Numbered from the stretch's first letter, positions 1-6,224 are shown. The stretch: DNA of 6,324 nucleotides from DSOS01 sp035286585 (GCA_035286585.1 DATEDC010000033.1:1-6324), one strand, 5' to 3'. The notes: generated from the sequence alone by a model not told the origin. Numbers and translations are program-made.

Positions 1-1
1 A

Positions 2-1195
2 AGCATGCTGATCGGGAGCCACTCCGCAGCCCTGCGCTTTGCCCTCTCCAGAGCTTTAAGCGCCAACTGGACCTATATTTTTGAAGATGGGGTCGCCGAC
101 CAGCGAATTTTAGGCCCGGTTTTTCAGCCAAGCGTCTTTGGTGTACTAATGATTGCCTCCATCTGCCTGTTTATCTACCAAAGGCCGTATTTAGCGATCC
201 TTTCGGCCGTCCTCGCCGCCACCTTCCACCCTACTTACCTGCTCAGCGCGGGGGTTTTGACCGTCCTGTATATGCTTTTGACCTGGAAGGTCGAACGCAG
301 CCCGGGGAAGATAATTTCCCTGGCTGCGACTGCCCTGATCTTCGTCTCTCCAATCCTCTATTATGCGTTTGATTCATTTTCGGGCACGTCTCCAGAACTC
401 GCAGCACGGGCGCGCGAAATCCTGGTGAGCTACCGCATTCCGCACCATGCACAGATCGATCAATGGCTGGATGCCACCGTCGCGGTGAAAATGACCTTCC
501 TCCTGGCAGCCCTGTATCTATCGAGACGCTCGCGGGGAGTTTTCTCGATCCTGCTCGGCTCCGCATTGATCGCCATCCTTTTGACGGCTGTCCAGGCGCT
601 GCTGGGGGGCAGTTTTCTCGCCCTGATTTTCCCCTGGAGGCTGTCCATTTTCATTCTGCCCCTATCAACAACCGTTATCCTGGCAGCCATCGCCGCCGGG
701 ATCAGCGCCTCCCCGCTTTTTCACTCCACTGCCTGGCTCAACGCCCTGAAAATCTCAAGCGGCGCAGCCATCCTCGCGGCAGTTGTCATCGGTGCCATCC
801 GTTTCAAGCTCGATCTCGATCGCAAAGCCGCTAATCCGGAACGAGGGCTATTCACACATATCTACACCCACAAACAGCCGCAGGATCTCTACCTGACGCC
901 GGTAAAAATGCAGGATTTTCGCCTGGAAAGTGGAGCGCCGGCGTATGTGGATTTCAAGTCGATCCCCTACAAAGATACCGACATGCTCGAGTGGTATCGC
1001 CGTGTACAGATCGCGGATGAATTTTATCAAAGCGGGGATTGCGAGCGTTTACGTGACGCGGTTGCCAGAGAAAACATAACCCATGTGGTCATCGAGACGG
1101 GCCAAATGAGCTTGGCTTGTCCCTTTACCGATGTGAGCTACCAGGACCAATACTTTACCATCCTGCGCATCGTTCAATCGGTACCATCCGGCTGA
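2..1195 (+). CDS. Polytopic membrane protein, C-terminal part (5' partial)
   Basis: This is the C-terminal part of a large integral membrane protein. The frame is open to the left edge, and the ATG at 5 has no visible ribosome binding site, so that Met may be internal and the true start outside the window. Counting from that Met, about seven hydrophobic segments are visible (near 42-58, 61-94, 105-121, 160-173, 180-206, 209-235, 250-266), followed by a soluble tail of about 130 residues. Two striking polar motifs lie between helices: FHPTYL (74-79) and YRIPHH (143-148). The tail carries VDFKSIPYKD (315-324) followed by EWYRR (329-333), and ends in a small alpha/beta-looking segment (THVVIE near 359-364). 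The layout of many helices plus an extracytoplasmic tail resembles GT-C-like or DUF6798-type membrane proteins; that assignment is from memory and tentative. No substrate can be named. The MFS gene follows 32 bp downstream, so co-transcription is likely. Confidence 0.75.
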   Translation, partial: SMLIGSHSAALRFALSRALSANWTYIFEDGVADQRILGPVFQPSVFGVLMIASICLFIYQRPYLAILSAVLAATFHPTYLLSAGVLTVLYMLLTWKVERSPGKIISLAATALIFVSPILYYAFDSFSGTSPELAARAREILVSYRIPHHAQIDQWLDATVAVKMTFLLAALYLSRRSRGVFSILLGSALIAILLTAVQALLGGSFLALIFPWRLSIFILPLSTTVILAAIAAGISASPLFHSTAWLNALKISSGAAILAAVVIGAIRFKLDLDRKAANPERGLFTHIYTHKQPQDLYLTPVKMQDFRLESGAPAYVDFKSIPYKDTDMLEWYRRVQIADEFYQSGDCERLRDAVARENITHVVIETGQMSLACPFTDVSYQDQYFTILRIVQSVPSG

Positions 1196-1227
1196 ATCAG
1201 GCGGCTGAAAGGATTTTCTAACCCGAA

Positions 1228-2511
1228 ATGGCATCCGGAACCGGTCTCAGGATGGAGCCAGTTGGATATCTGGCACTGGTGCGCAGTAACGCCAATTATC
1301 GCTCGCTGTGGATCGGAGAAATCATCAGCCTGTTTGGCGATTGGTTCAACTTGATCGCCTCTGCGGCGCTGGTATCCAGCCTGACCTCTTCCGGATTGGC
1401 TGTGGGGGGGCTGTTTGTCGTCCGTATGCTGGCGCCTTTCATTATTAGCCCACTCGCCGGCGCTTTCGCAGACCGCTATAACCGTAAGCGCCTGCTCATC
1501 ATTTCGGATCTTACCCGAACCGCGGTCGTGCTTGGCTTCTTGCTCATCCGGGATGCCAGTCACATCTGGCTGCTTTACTCTCTGACGGCGGCCCAGCTAG
1601 CCATCAGCGGTTTTTTTTATCCGGCGCGCAATGCAATTCTTCCGGAGATCGTCTGGCGGAACGAGCTGGGCGCAGCGAACGCATTGAGCTCCGCCACCTG
1701 GTCAGTCATGCTGGCGTTGGGCGCTGCAATGGGCGGCGTGGTGGCAGGTCAGTGGGGCATCTACCCGGCCTTTGTGATCGATGCTCTCACTTTTCTCCTG
1801 TCCGCCTTTTATATCTCGCGGATCATTTATACCCCTGCCTCCAGGCCTTCAGATGGCGGTCCCAGTGTGCGGGCTGCGCTGGCCCAATATTGGGAGGGGC
1901 TGCGCTATCTGAGACAGAACATCAGCATTCTGGCGATCACTCTGCACAAAGCAGCGGTCGCTCTGACCGTCAACGGAGCTTTCCAGGTTATCCAGGTGGC
2001 GCTGGCCGAACAGAAATTTGTGATTGGTGAAGGCGGGGGCACCAGCCTGGGCTTTCTCTACGCGATCGCCGGCGTCGGCACAGGTCTCGGTCCAATTTTC
2101 GCCCGACGCTTCACCGGTGATCGTGAAAAACCCTTACAAGCCGTCCTGGCACTCTCCTATGGAGTGACAGTTCTGGGATTGATCATCACCATGCCGCTGC
2201 AAAGCTTTGGCGCCGTCTTATTTGGCTCATTTTTGAGGGCTTTCGGCACCGGGATTAACTGGGTCTTTTCGACTCAGCTATTGTTACAATTATTGCCAGA
2301 CCGTGTCCGCGGTCGCGTGTTCTCCACCGAATTCGCCCTGCTCACCCTGGCGAATGCCTTGGGCGCAGCTGCAGCAGGCTGGGCGCTGGATAACACCTCG
2401 CACGATATTTCTCAGATTTTGGGGATTATGACCGCGCTCACGATCATCCCGGGAGCCCTATGGAGTTTATTTGTGTTCATCCAGCAGCGCTCAATAACAA
2501 CGACGGATTGA
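1228..2511 (+). CDS. MFS transporter, MFS_3/EntS-like exporter family
   Basis: A 427-residue permease of the major facilitator superfamily, a normal full length for a 12-helix transporter in the inner membrane. Seen directly: an N-terminal NYRSLWIGEIIS...GDW opening (23-39) typical of the drug and siderophore exporter branch; the loop 2-3 signature GAFADRYNRKR (78-88), i.e. motif A; FYPARNAILPEIV (130-142) followed by AANAL (149-153); a central cytoplasmic loop with EGLRYLR (223-229); and the second-half counterpart PDRVRGR (357-363). From family knowledge these features fit proton-driven efflux of small molecules or siderophores; the actual substrate cannot be read from sequence. The ATG at 1228 is chosen because AAAGGA (1208-1213) lies upstream, though the 14-nt spacing is long. 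The in-frame ATG at 1252 (residue 9) is an alternative start with AGGA too close to serve it. The 32-bp gap to the upstream membrane protein holds no terminator, suggesting one transcript. The T8 run at 1611-1618 and G7 run at 1404-1410 keep frame. Confidence 0.93.
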   Translation: MASGTGLRMEPVGYLALVRSNANYRSLWIGEIISLFGDWFNLIASAALVSSLTSSGLAVGGLFVVRMLAPFIISPLAGAFADRYNRKRLLIISDLTRTAVVLGFLLIRDASHIWLLYSLTAAQLAISGFFYPARNAILPEIVWRNELGAANALSSATWSVMLALGAAMGGVVAGQWGIYPAFVIDALTFLLSAFYISRIIYTPASRPSDGGPSVRAALAQYWEGLRYLRQNISILAITLHKAAVALTVNGAFQVIQVALAEQKFVIGEGGGTSLGFLYAIAGVGTGLGPIFARRFTGDREKPLQAVLALSYGVTVLGLIITMPLQSFGAVLFGSFLRAFGTGINWVFSTQLLLQLLPDRVRGRVFSTEFALLTLANALGAAAAGWALDNTSHDISQILGIMTALTIIPGALWSLFVFIQQRSITTTD

Positions 2512-2528
2512 AAGACCTCTCCAACAGG

Positions 2529-2561
2529 TTGTCAACTCGAACCCCTTCAACCGGCTATAAT
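2529..2561 (+). promoter_or_regulatory. Candidate promoter for the L,D-transpeptidase gene
   Basis: A perfect TATAAT box lies at 2556-2561 in the 121-bp gap after the MFS gene. The best -35-like hexamer is TTGTCA at 2529-2534, a 5/6 match to TTGACA, but the spacer is 21 bp, longer than the usual 16-18, and there is no TGn extension. Transcription would start near 2568 and give a leader of about 65 nt before the GTG at 2633. The perfect -10 is convincing; the -35 is weak. Confidence 0.4.
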
Positions 2562-2632
2562 ACCACCGGAACTTATTCTGACCTCCGACCGTCTAATCGT
2601 GCAGACAAGTATGAGAGCATTCGGAAACCAAG

Positions 2633-4174
2633 GTGAAGCGCGGAAGAGACACTGACAACCGAATGGGTAAAAAATTACCGGGCAAGTGGTTTTTTATTAT
2701 CCCGACGCTGGCGATCAGCGTAGTTATCGTTGTGATACCGGTTTTGATCGTCGCTGGCATTTACCTCTATTATCAGGCATACGGGCTTATCTATCCAGGG
2801 GTTAGCGTTGGGGGCGTCAGTCTGGCGGGAAAATCCATCCCGCAGGCTACACTCGACCTGCATTTGCACTGGAACGTGGAACGCAGGATCACGGCCAGCG
2901 ATGGAATTCATAGCTGGACTCTCGCCCCTGCCGACCTGGGGCTCAGCCTGGATGCCCTGCAAACCGTCCAAAAAGCGCACGTTTACGGTCACGGCGGCTC
3001 CCTCTTCGCAGAGACAGGCCAGTTGCTCTACAGCTTGCGAAATGGGCTGGAGGTTACACCCGTGATCCATTTCGACCCCGAAATAGCCCGACGCAAGTTA
3101 GAAGAATTAAATCTGCAGGCCACCATGCCAGCCACGGACGCCAGACTGGGCTTCGAAAACGGGGAGTTCTACGCCCTCCCTGCTGAGCTAGGCTACACCT
3201 TCAATCTTGAAGCAACGATGAGCCTGCTGATAGCTGACCCGGGCGAAATCCTGCGCACGGGGGTTCTGCACATCGTCTTGAAGCCCCTCCCGCCTCAAAT
3301 TGTGGACGTCTCTCCCGCCCTGGAGGGTGCTCGCCGGCTGCTGGCTCGCCCAGTAATTATCCACGCATATGATCCCATCTCCGACGAGCACATCGAGTGG
3401 GAAGTCCCTCGCCAGGTGGTGGGTTCGTGGATCAAAGTGGACAGTCAGGCGCAGGGGTATACCTTGAGCCTCGACGCCAGCCGCTCCCATGAGTATCTCG
3501 CCAGCCTGAACGGCCAGCTCAGCCCGGATCGTTATTTTGGGGATATTGAGGCTCCGCTCAATTTGGAGGCTGGCGTCCCAGAGCGATTGATCCTCCCGGT
3601 CGCTGTGCGCCATCACCCGACCACCTACACCGTCCAACCAGGCGACACTTTGCTCAAGATCGGCTGGAATCTGGGCATCCCATTCTGGATGATCCTCCAG
3701 GCTAACCCGGGGTTGGATCCCGATGTCCTCCAGGCAGGCCAGGTATTGACTATCCCCTCCAAAGATGACCTGTTACCCTTGGCGGTCATTCCCGGCAAGC
3801 GGGTGATTATCAACATCAGCGGACAAAGATTGTCCATCTACCAGGCGGGGGAGTTATTATCCAAACACAAAATAAGCACCGGCGTTGACCGCTCGCCCAC
3901 CCAACCCGGGGTGTTCCAGGTGCAAACCCACGAGCGGCGAGCCTATGCCTCGTTATGGGACCTGACCATGCCGAACTTCCTGGGCATCTACGAAGCCTGG
4001 CCCGGTTTCATGAACGGCATCCACGGGCTTCCCACGCTCTCGAACGGCAGGCGACTGTGGGAAGGCGTCCTCGGGCGTCCGGTCTCGTATGGGTGCATCG
4101 TCCTGGATTTGAAGACCGCTGAATGGCTGTATAACTGGGCGGAAGATGGCGTAATCGTAGAAATCCAGCCCTGA
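2633..4174 (+). CDS. Membrane-anchored L,D-transpeptidase with PG_binding_4-like, LysM and YkuD domains
   Basis: A 513-residue cell-wall enzyme predicted to sit in the membrane by one N-terminal helix (about 19-46) with the rest outside. After YPGVSVGGVSLAGKS (54-68), typical of VanW/PG_binding_4 proteins, come one or two PG_binding_4-like modules (roughly 85-205 and 229-310), a LysM peptidoglycan-binding module (331-375, TYTVQPGDTLLKIG...VLQAGQVLTIP), and a YkuD catalytic domain (about 388-511). YkuD enzymes form 3-3 cross-links in peptidoglycan or attach proteins to it through a Cys thioester. The likely catalytic Cys is C488 in SYGC (485-488), with conserved His H464 in IHG. Odd points: the family's usual H before GC is Y486, and the R/N normally two residues after the Cys is V490. 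The GTG at 2633 gives the longest product; an ATG at 2663 (residue 11) begins MGKKLPGKWF, a plausible signal-anchor start with GGAAGAG 5' of it at 13-14 nt. Neither ribosome site is strong. The gene has its own promoter-like sequence and is probably monocistronic. Confidence 0.92.
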   Translation: MKRGRDTDNRMGKKLPGKWFFIIPTLAISVVIVVIPVLIVAGIYLYYQAYGLIYPGVSVGGVSLAGKSIPQATLDLHLHWNVERRITASDGIHSWTLAPADLGLSLDALQTVQKAHVYGHGGSLFAETGQLLYSLRNGLEVTPVIHFDPEIARRKLEELNLQATMPATDARLGFENGEFYALPAELGYTFNLEATMSLLIADPGEILRTGVLHIVLKPLPPQIVDVSPALEGARRLLARPVIIHAYDPISDEHIEWEVPRQVVGSWIKVDSQAQGYTLSLDASRSHEYLASLNGQLSPDRYFGDIEAPLNLEAGVPERLILPVAVRHHPTTYTVQPGDTLLKIGWNLGIPFWMILQANPGLDPDVLQAGQVLTIPSKDDLLPLAVIPGKRVIINISGQRLSIYQAGELLSKHKISTGVDRSPTQPGVFQVQTHERRAYASLWDLTMPNFLGIYEAWPGFMNGIHGLPTLSNGRRLWEGVLGRPVSYGCIVLDLKTAEWLYNWAEDGVIVEIQP

Positions 4175-4191
4175 TCGCATGCAAGATCAGG
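4170..4191 (+). terminator. Stem-loop over the stop codon of the L,D-transpeptidase gene
   Basis: CCTGATC (4170-4176) is the exact reverse complement of GATCAGG (4185-4191), giving a 7-bp stem with an 8-nt loop that includes the TGA stop (4172-4174). No T-rich tract follows, so it does not meet the standard intrinsic terminator pattern. It could be a weak terminator, a 3'-end stabiliser, or chance. Confidence 0.3.
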
Positions 4192-4224
4192 CGGTCGCGA
4201 GATGGGCACGCGCTCGAGCGGATT

Positions 4225-4234
4225 ATTGTACAAT
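4225..4234 (+). promoter_or_regulatory. 10-bp palindrome ATTGTACAAT containing a -10-like box
   Basis: ATTGTACAAT at 4225-4234 is a perfect palindrome. Its last six bases, TACAAT, match the -10 consensus TATAAT at 5 of 6 positions and sit 80 bp before the GH3-like start codon. No good -35 hexamer exists at 16-18 bp upstream and there is no TGn extension. If this is the promoter, the start would be near 4241 and the leader about 73 nt, and a protein bound to the palindrome would cover the -10 box. Confidence 0.3.
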
Positions 4235-4253
4235 GCGATTACCACAGACGTAA

Positions 4254-4290
4254 GACAAGTTTCAACTTGTCCCCTGTCCTCAACTTGTCC
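4254..4290 (+). repeat. 18-bp inverted repeat plus a third half-site in the GH3-like gene leader
   Basis: GACAAGTT (4254-4261) and AACTTGTC (4264-4271) form a perfect 8-bp inverted repeat with a 2-bp spacer. The right half recurs within the 11-bp direct repeat TCAACTTGTCC at 4262-4272 and 4280-4290, spaced 18 bp apart. The set ends 12 bp before the ribosome binding site of the GH3-like gene. It may be an operator for a dimeric regulator, an RNA element with alternative pairings, or one copy of a dispersed genomic repeat; the sequence alone cannot separate these. The symmetry itself is certain. Confidence 0.6.
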
Positions 4291-4313
4291 AAAATTTTCA
4301 TTGGAGCGCAGAC

Positions 4314-5459
4314 ATGAACATCGACCCGCAAGCCGCCGCCCAGATGCTCGGCCAGATGCTCAAGCCCTGGCACGACTCGATTTCGGCTCCAGCCCGATCC
4401 CAGGATGAAGTGCTCGACCGCTTGCTTAAAGATTACGCCAAAACCAGGTACGGGAAGGAGCACGACGCGGACCAGATTGAATCGCTCGCCGATTATCGCC
4501 GGGCATTTCCCATCTCGACCTACGAGGATTTCAAGCCGCTGATCGACAAGGTCATGGCGGGAGAGGTGGATTTGCTCCTCTGCGAAGAGCCTGTTGGCTG
4601 GGCGATCACACGCGGCACCACCCAGGGGGCATCCAAGTTCATCCCCATGACTCCCACCGATCTGCGCATGCGGGTCAGCGCGGGGCGGGCGATGATGAAC
4701 TTCACCATGAGCACGGGAAAATTCGAGCTGTTTGCTGGCGTGAACTTGAACCTGAATTTCCCCTCCGTGGTGGGCACCGTCAATGTCGGCGGGCGTGAGC
4801 TGGAGTACGGCTACAGCTCGGGGATTTACACCAGGCACGTTTCGGCGTTCACGCCCATCCGCTCAGTGCCCTCCCAGGATGAGATCGACGCTTTAGGTGG
4901 GGGCAAATCGCTGCGAGACTGGGAGAAACGATTCGAGCTGGCATACGAGAAGTGCAAAGATGAGAACGTGACCCTGGTAGGCGGGGTTTGCCCCACCGCG
5001 CTGCGCTTCGGTCGCTATCTGCGGCGAGTCCACCGGGTCTATCCCAGGGACATCTGGAAGACCCAGGTAATGACCCTGGGCAGCGTCCCGGGCATCAACA
5101 CCCGCTACCAGCCGGCGCTGAACGCCCTTTATGGGCCAGCCAGGATTCGCGAGATCTACGGCGCCACCGAGGGCATGTTTGGGCAGCAGCTCGACGAAAA
5201 ACGCGCCTGGACGCCCAACTACGACATGTTTTTCTTCGAGGTGGTCACCCGCTCGGGGGTCAAAATGCTGCACGAAATGCGCCCCGGCGAGATGGGCGGC
5301 CTGGTGGTATCCACGCCGATCTTGCCGCGCTACCGCATTGGCGATGCGATCCTGGCCTTCCAGGCGCCATATTTCCGCTGCATCGGCAGGGAAAAATGGA
5401 GCGCCCCAATCCGCTACGCCTGGGATGAGCTGACCAGCCTTAATTTTGGAAACCTGTAG
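4314..5459 (+). CDS. GH3-family (auxin-responsive promoter family) adenylation-type protein, short form
   Basis: A 381-residue protein of the GH3 family, within the ANL/firefly-luciferase-like adenylating enzymes. In plants GH3 enzymes use ATP to activate a carboxylate such as jasmonate or auxin and conjugate it to an amino acid; bacterial substrates are generally unknown. The three ATP-related motifs are visible: a P-loop-like TRGTTQGASK (99-108) followed by FIPMT, the acyl-adenylate motif YGATEG (282-287), and YRIGD (340-344). The LADYRRAFPISTYEDFKP stretch (58-75) and RFGRYLR (231-237) also fit the family. The P-loop has Arg100 where Ser is usual. Plant members are about 570-600 residues; this one stops about 40 residues after YRIGD, so the C-terminal domain that closes the active site is missing, and no remnant follows because a convergent gene begins 10 bp later. 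The ATG at 4314 is supported by GGAG at 4303-4306 with a 7-nt spacer. It could be a natural short subfamily rather than a broken gene. The product is predicted to be cytoplasmic. Confidence 0.85.
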   Translation: MNIDPQAAAQMLGQMLKPWHDSISAPARSQDEVLDRLLKDYAKTRYGKEHDADQIESLADYRRAFPISTYEDFKPLIDKVMAGEVDLLLCEEPVGWAITRGTTQGASKFIPMTPTDLRMRVSAGRAMMNFTMSTGKFELFAGVNLNLNFPSVVGTVNVGGRELEYGYSSGIYTRHVSAFTPIRSVPSQDEIDALGGGKSLRDWEKRFELAYEKCKDENVTLVGGVCPTALRFGRYLRRVHRVYPRDIWKTQVMTLGSVPGINTRYQPALNALYGPARIREIYGATEGMFGQQLDEKRAWTPNYDMFFFEVVTRSGVKMLHEMRPGEMGGLVVSTPILPRYRIGDAILAFQAPYFRCIGREKWSAPIRYAWDELTSLNFGNL

Positions 5460-5469
5460 CCGCTGGGTT

Positions 5470-5931
5470 CTACTCGCGTCTCCTGAACGCGCCGCCTAAG
5501 ATAATCGATAGACCCAACGCGATCAGGATCAGCGGCCAGATCAGGCTCCAGCCAAATAGATCGTCCAGACCGATACCGATCAATATCGCCGCGACGAACA
5601 AGGAGCCGCCGATATGGTGCCGGTATTCAGGCATCAGCAGACGGGCTGCCACCTCGAGCAAGACGATCACCCCGGCGCCGAGTATGATCAGCGACCAGGA
5701 TTCCAGGCGGAGCAGGCCGCCCACGCCGGGTATGTCGATGCCCCTCCCTTGCAGCCGGTCGAGATAGCCCAGATTGCCCGCCAGCAGCACCACCCCAGCC
5801 CAAATAAAAATCGCTGCCCAGGCAATCGAGCTCAGCGGGTCGCGCCGCCATTTCTCCTCCCAGCTTTTCTCCTCGGGCGCTTTCTCCTCCTTCTTTTCCT
5901 GTTCTTTTTCGTCGAACTTTTCGTCAGCCAT
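5470..5931 (-). CDS. Small four-helix membrane protein, DUF5668/LiaF-N-like, with charged N-terminal tail
   Basis: A 153-residue membrane protein. The first 31 residues are almost all Glu, Lys, Asp and Arg (EKEQEKKEEK, EEKSWEEKWRRD), predicted to form a cytoplasmic helix or disordered tail. Four hydrophobic segments follow at about 34-53, 77-97, 108-122 and 127-147. The last pair carries GWSLIWPLILIALGLSIIL-type sequence (127-145), the W-x-x-WP-hydrophobic-LI-x-x-G pattern seen in DUF5668 and in the membrane part of LiaF-like envelope-stress proteins. That match is from memory of the pattern, and the function is unknown; a role in sensing or modulating membrane stress is only an analogy. The start is well supported: on the minus strand GGGAGGG (5942-5936) precedes the ATG by 4 nt. 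A promoter-like pair lies upstream. The gene converges on the GH3-like gene with a 10-bp gap and no visible terminator between them. Confidence 0.85.
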   Translation of the reverse strand: MADEKFDEKEQEKKEEKAPEEKSWEEKWRRDPLSSIAWAAIFIWAGVVLLAGNLGYLDRLQGRGIDIPGVGGLLRLESWSLIILGAGVIVLLEVAARLLMPEYRHHIGGSLFVAAILIGIGLDDLFGWSLIWPLILIALGLSIILGGAFRRRE

Positions 5932-5958
5932 CCTACCCTCCCAAAAGTATCCCTCCGC

Positions 5959-5976
5959 TCAGACCGTTCGATCTGA
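5959..5976 (-). repeat. Small inverted repeat in the leader of the four-helix membrane protein gene
   Basis: TCAGA (5959-5963) and TCTGA (5972-5976) are reverse complements around an 8-nt loop, lying between the candidate -10 box and the ribosome binding site of the minus-strand gene. Read on the minus strand it also contains the near direct repeat CGGTCAGA and CGGTCTGA. It could be an operator half-site pair or a short leader hairpin; 5 bp is close to what chance gives. Confidence 0.25.
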
Positions 5977-5984
5977 CCGCCAAT

Positions 5985-6013
5985 AGTATACATGAGTTTA
6001 GCCTGCTGGGCAA
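5985..6013 (-). promoter_or_regulatory. Candidate sigma-70-type promoter for the four-helix membrane protein gene
   Basis: On the minus strand TTGCCC (6013-6008) and TATACT (5990-5985) are separated by exactly 17 bp. The -10 matches TATAAT at 5 of 6 positions and the -35 matches TTGACA at 4 of 6. Transcription would start near 5978, leaving a leader of about 47 nt before the ATG at 5931. The ideal spacing makes this the best-formed promoter in the window. Confidence 0.5.
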
Positions 6014-6183
6014 ATCTTGGTGGGTATCGGGTACATCCAAGCGCCAACAGGCTCACCCAGGTGAACCGCTCCACCCTGACCTGGGAGGCCAACGGCAATT
6101 TATTACAAGCAGTTAGGGTGCAGTTCAACGGACGCACACCCCGCATGGTGGGGGAATACGATCCTGAGAATGAGTCAACCTGA
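5992..6183 (+). pseudogene. Decayed RHS/YD-repeat remnant
   Basis: The + frame here contains a single unit resembling an RHS/YD repeat. YRVHPSANRLTQV (6025-6063) aligns by eye with the usual Y-x-YDaANRLTqV pattern, and LTWEANGNLL (6076-6105) with the usual yTWDaNGNLL pattern. RHS proteins are very large secreted or surface shells made of dozens of such repeats; one unit in a 63-codon frame cannot be a working protein. The ATG at 5992 has no ribosome binding site, a stop (5974-5976) lies just upstream in frame, and similarity fades after GNLL before the stop at 6181-6183. The minus-strand promoter of the neighbouring gene overlaps its left end. I read it as a leftover of an RHS gene broken by deletion or by insertion of the element that starts on its right; the identification is by motif only. 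Confidence 0.5.
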
Positions 6184-6215
6184 CACGCACTTTCGAAAGA
6201 TACTGTTGGCGAACC

Positions 6216-6224
6216 TGCTATACT
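6216..6224 (+). promoter_or_regulatory. Extended -10 promoter for the right-edge gene
   Basis: TGCTATACT at 6216-6224 has the TGn extension directly before TATACT (5 of 6 to consensus). No good -35 is seen at 16-18 bp, as is common for extended -10 promoters. The start would be near 6231, almost at the Shine-Dalgarno of the gene at 6243, giving a leader of roughly 12 nt. Confidence 0.4.

Noticed and set aside
463..834. A 123-codon + strand frame overlapping the first membrane protein
   Set aside because: Rich in Arg, His and Pro with no hydrophobic pattern; an out-of-frame shadow of the membrane protein.
1611..1618. T8 run in the MFS gene, considered as terminator tail or frameshift site
   Set aside because: No stem precedes it and the reading frame continues into the conserved YPARNAILPE segment, so it is simply two Phe codons and neighbours.
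2528..2570. Possible terminator after the MFS gene (GTTG-T-CAAC, and GGTT/AACC pairing)
   Set aside because: Stems are only 4 bp and no T tract follows; the segment is better explained as promoter sequence.
3188..3637. A 149-codon reverse-strand open frame inside the L,D-transpeptidase gene
   Set aside because: Composition is low-complexity and charged without any recognisable motif, and the + strand frame is clearly the gene.
4239..4838. A 199-codon reverse-strand open frame opposite the GH3-like gene
   Set aside because: It overlaps well-supported coding sequence with recognisable motifs, shows no domain or membrane pattern, and is the usual mirror of GC-rich codon use.
5460..5469. Bidirectional terminator between the convergent genes
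   Set aside because: Only 10 bp separate the stops and no stem with a T tract is visible there or in the flanking coding ends.
5614..5986. Two + strand frames (120 and 70 codons) opposite the four-helix membrane protein gene
   Set aside because: Their Phe/Ser-rich runs are the complement of the Glu/Lys-rich tail. The minus-strand gene has a strong SD and a membrane pattern.
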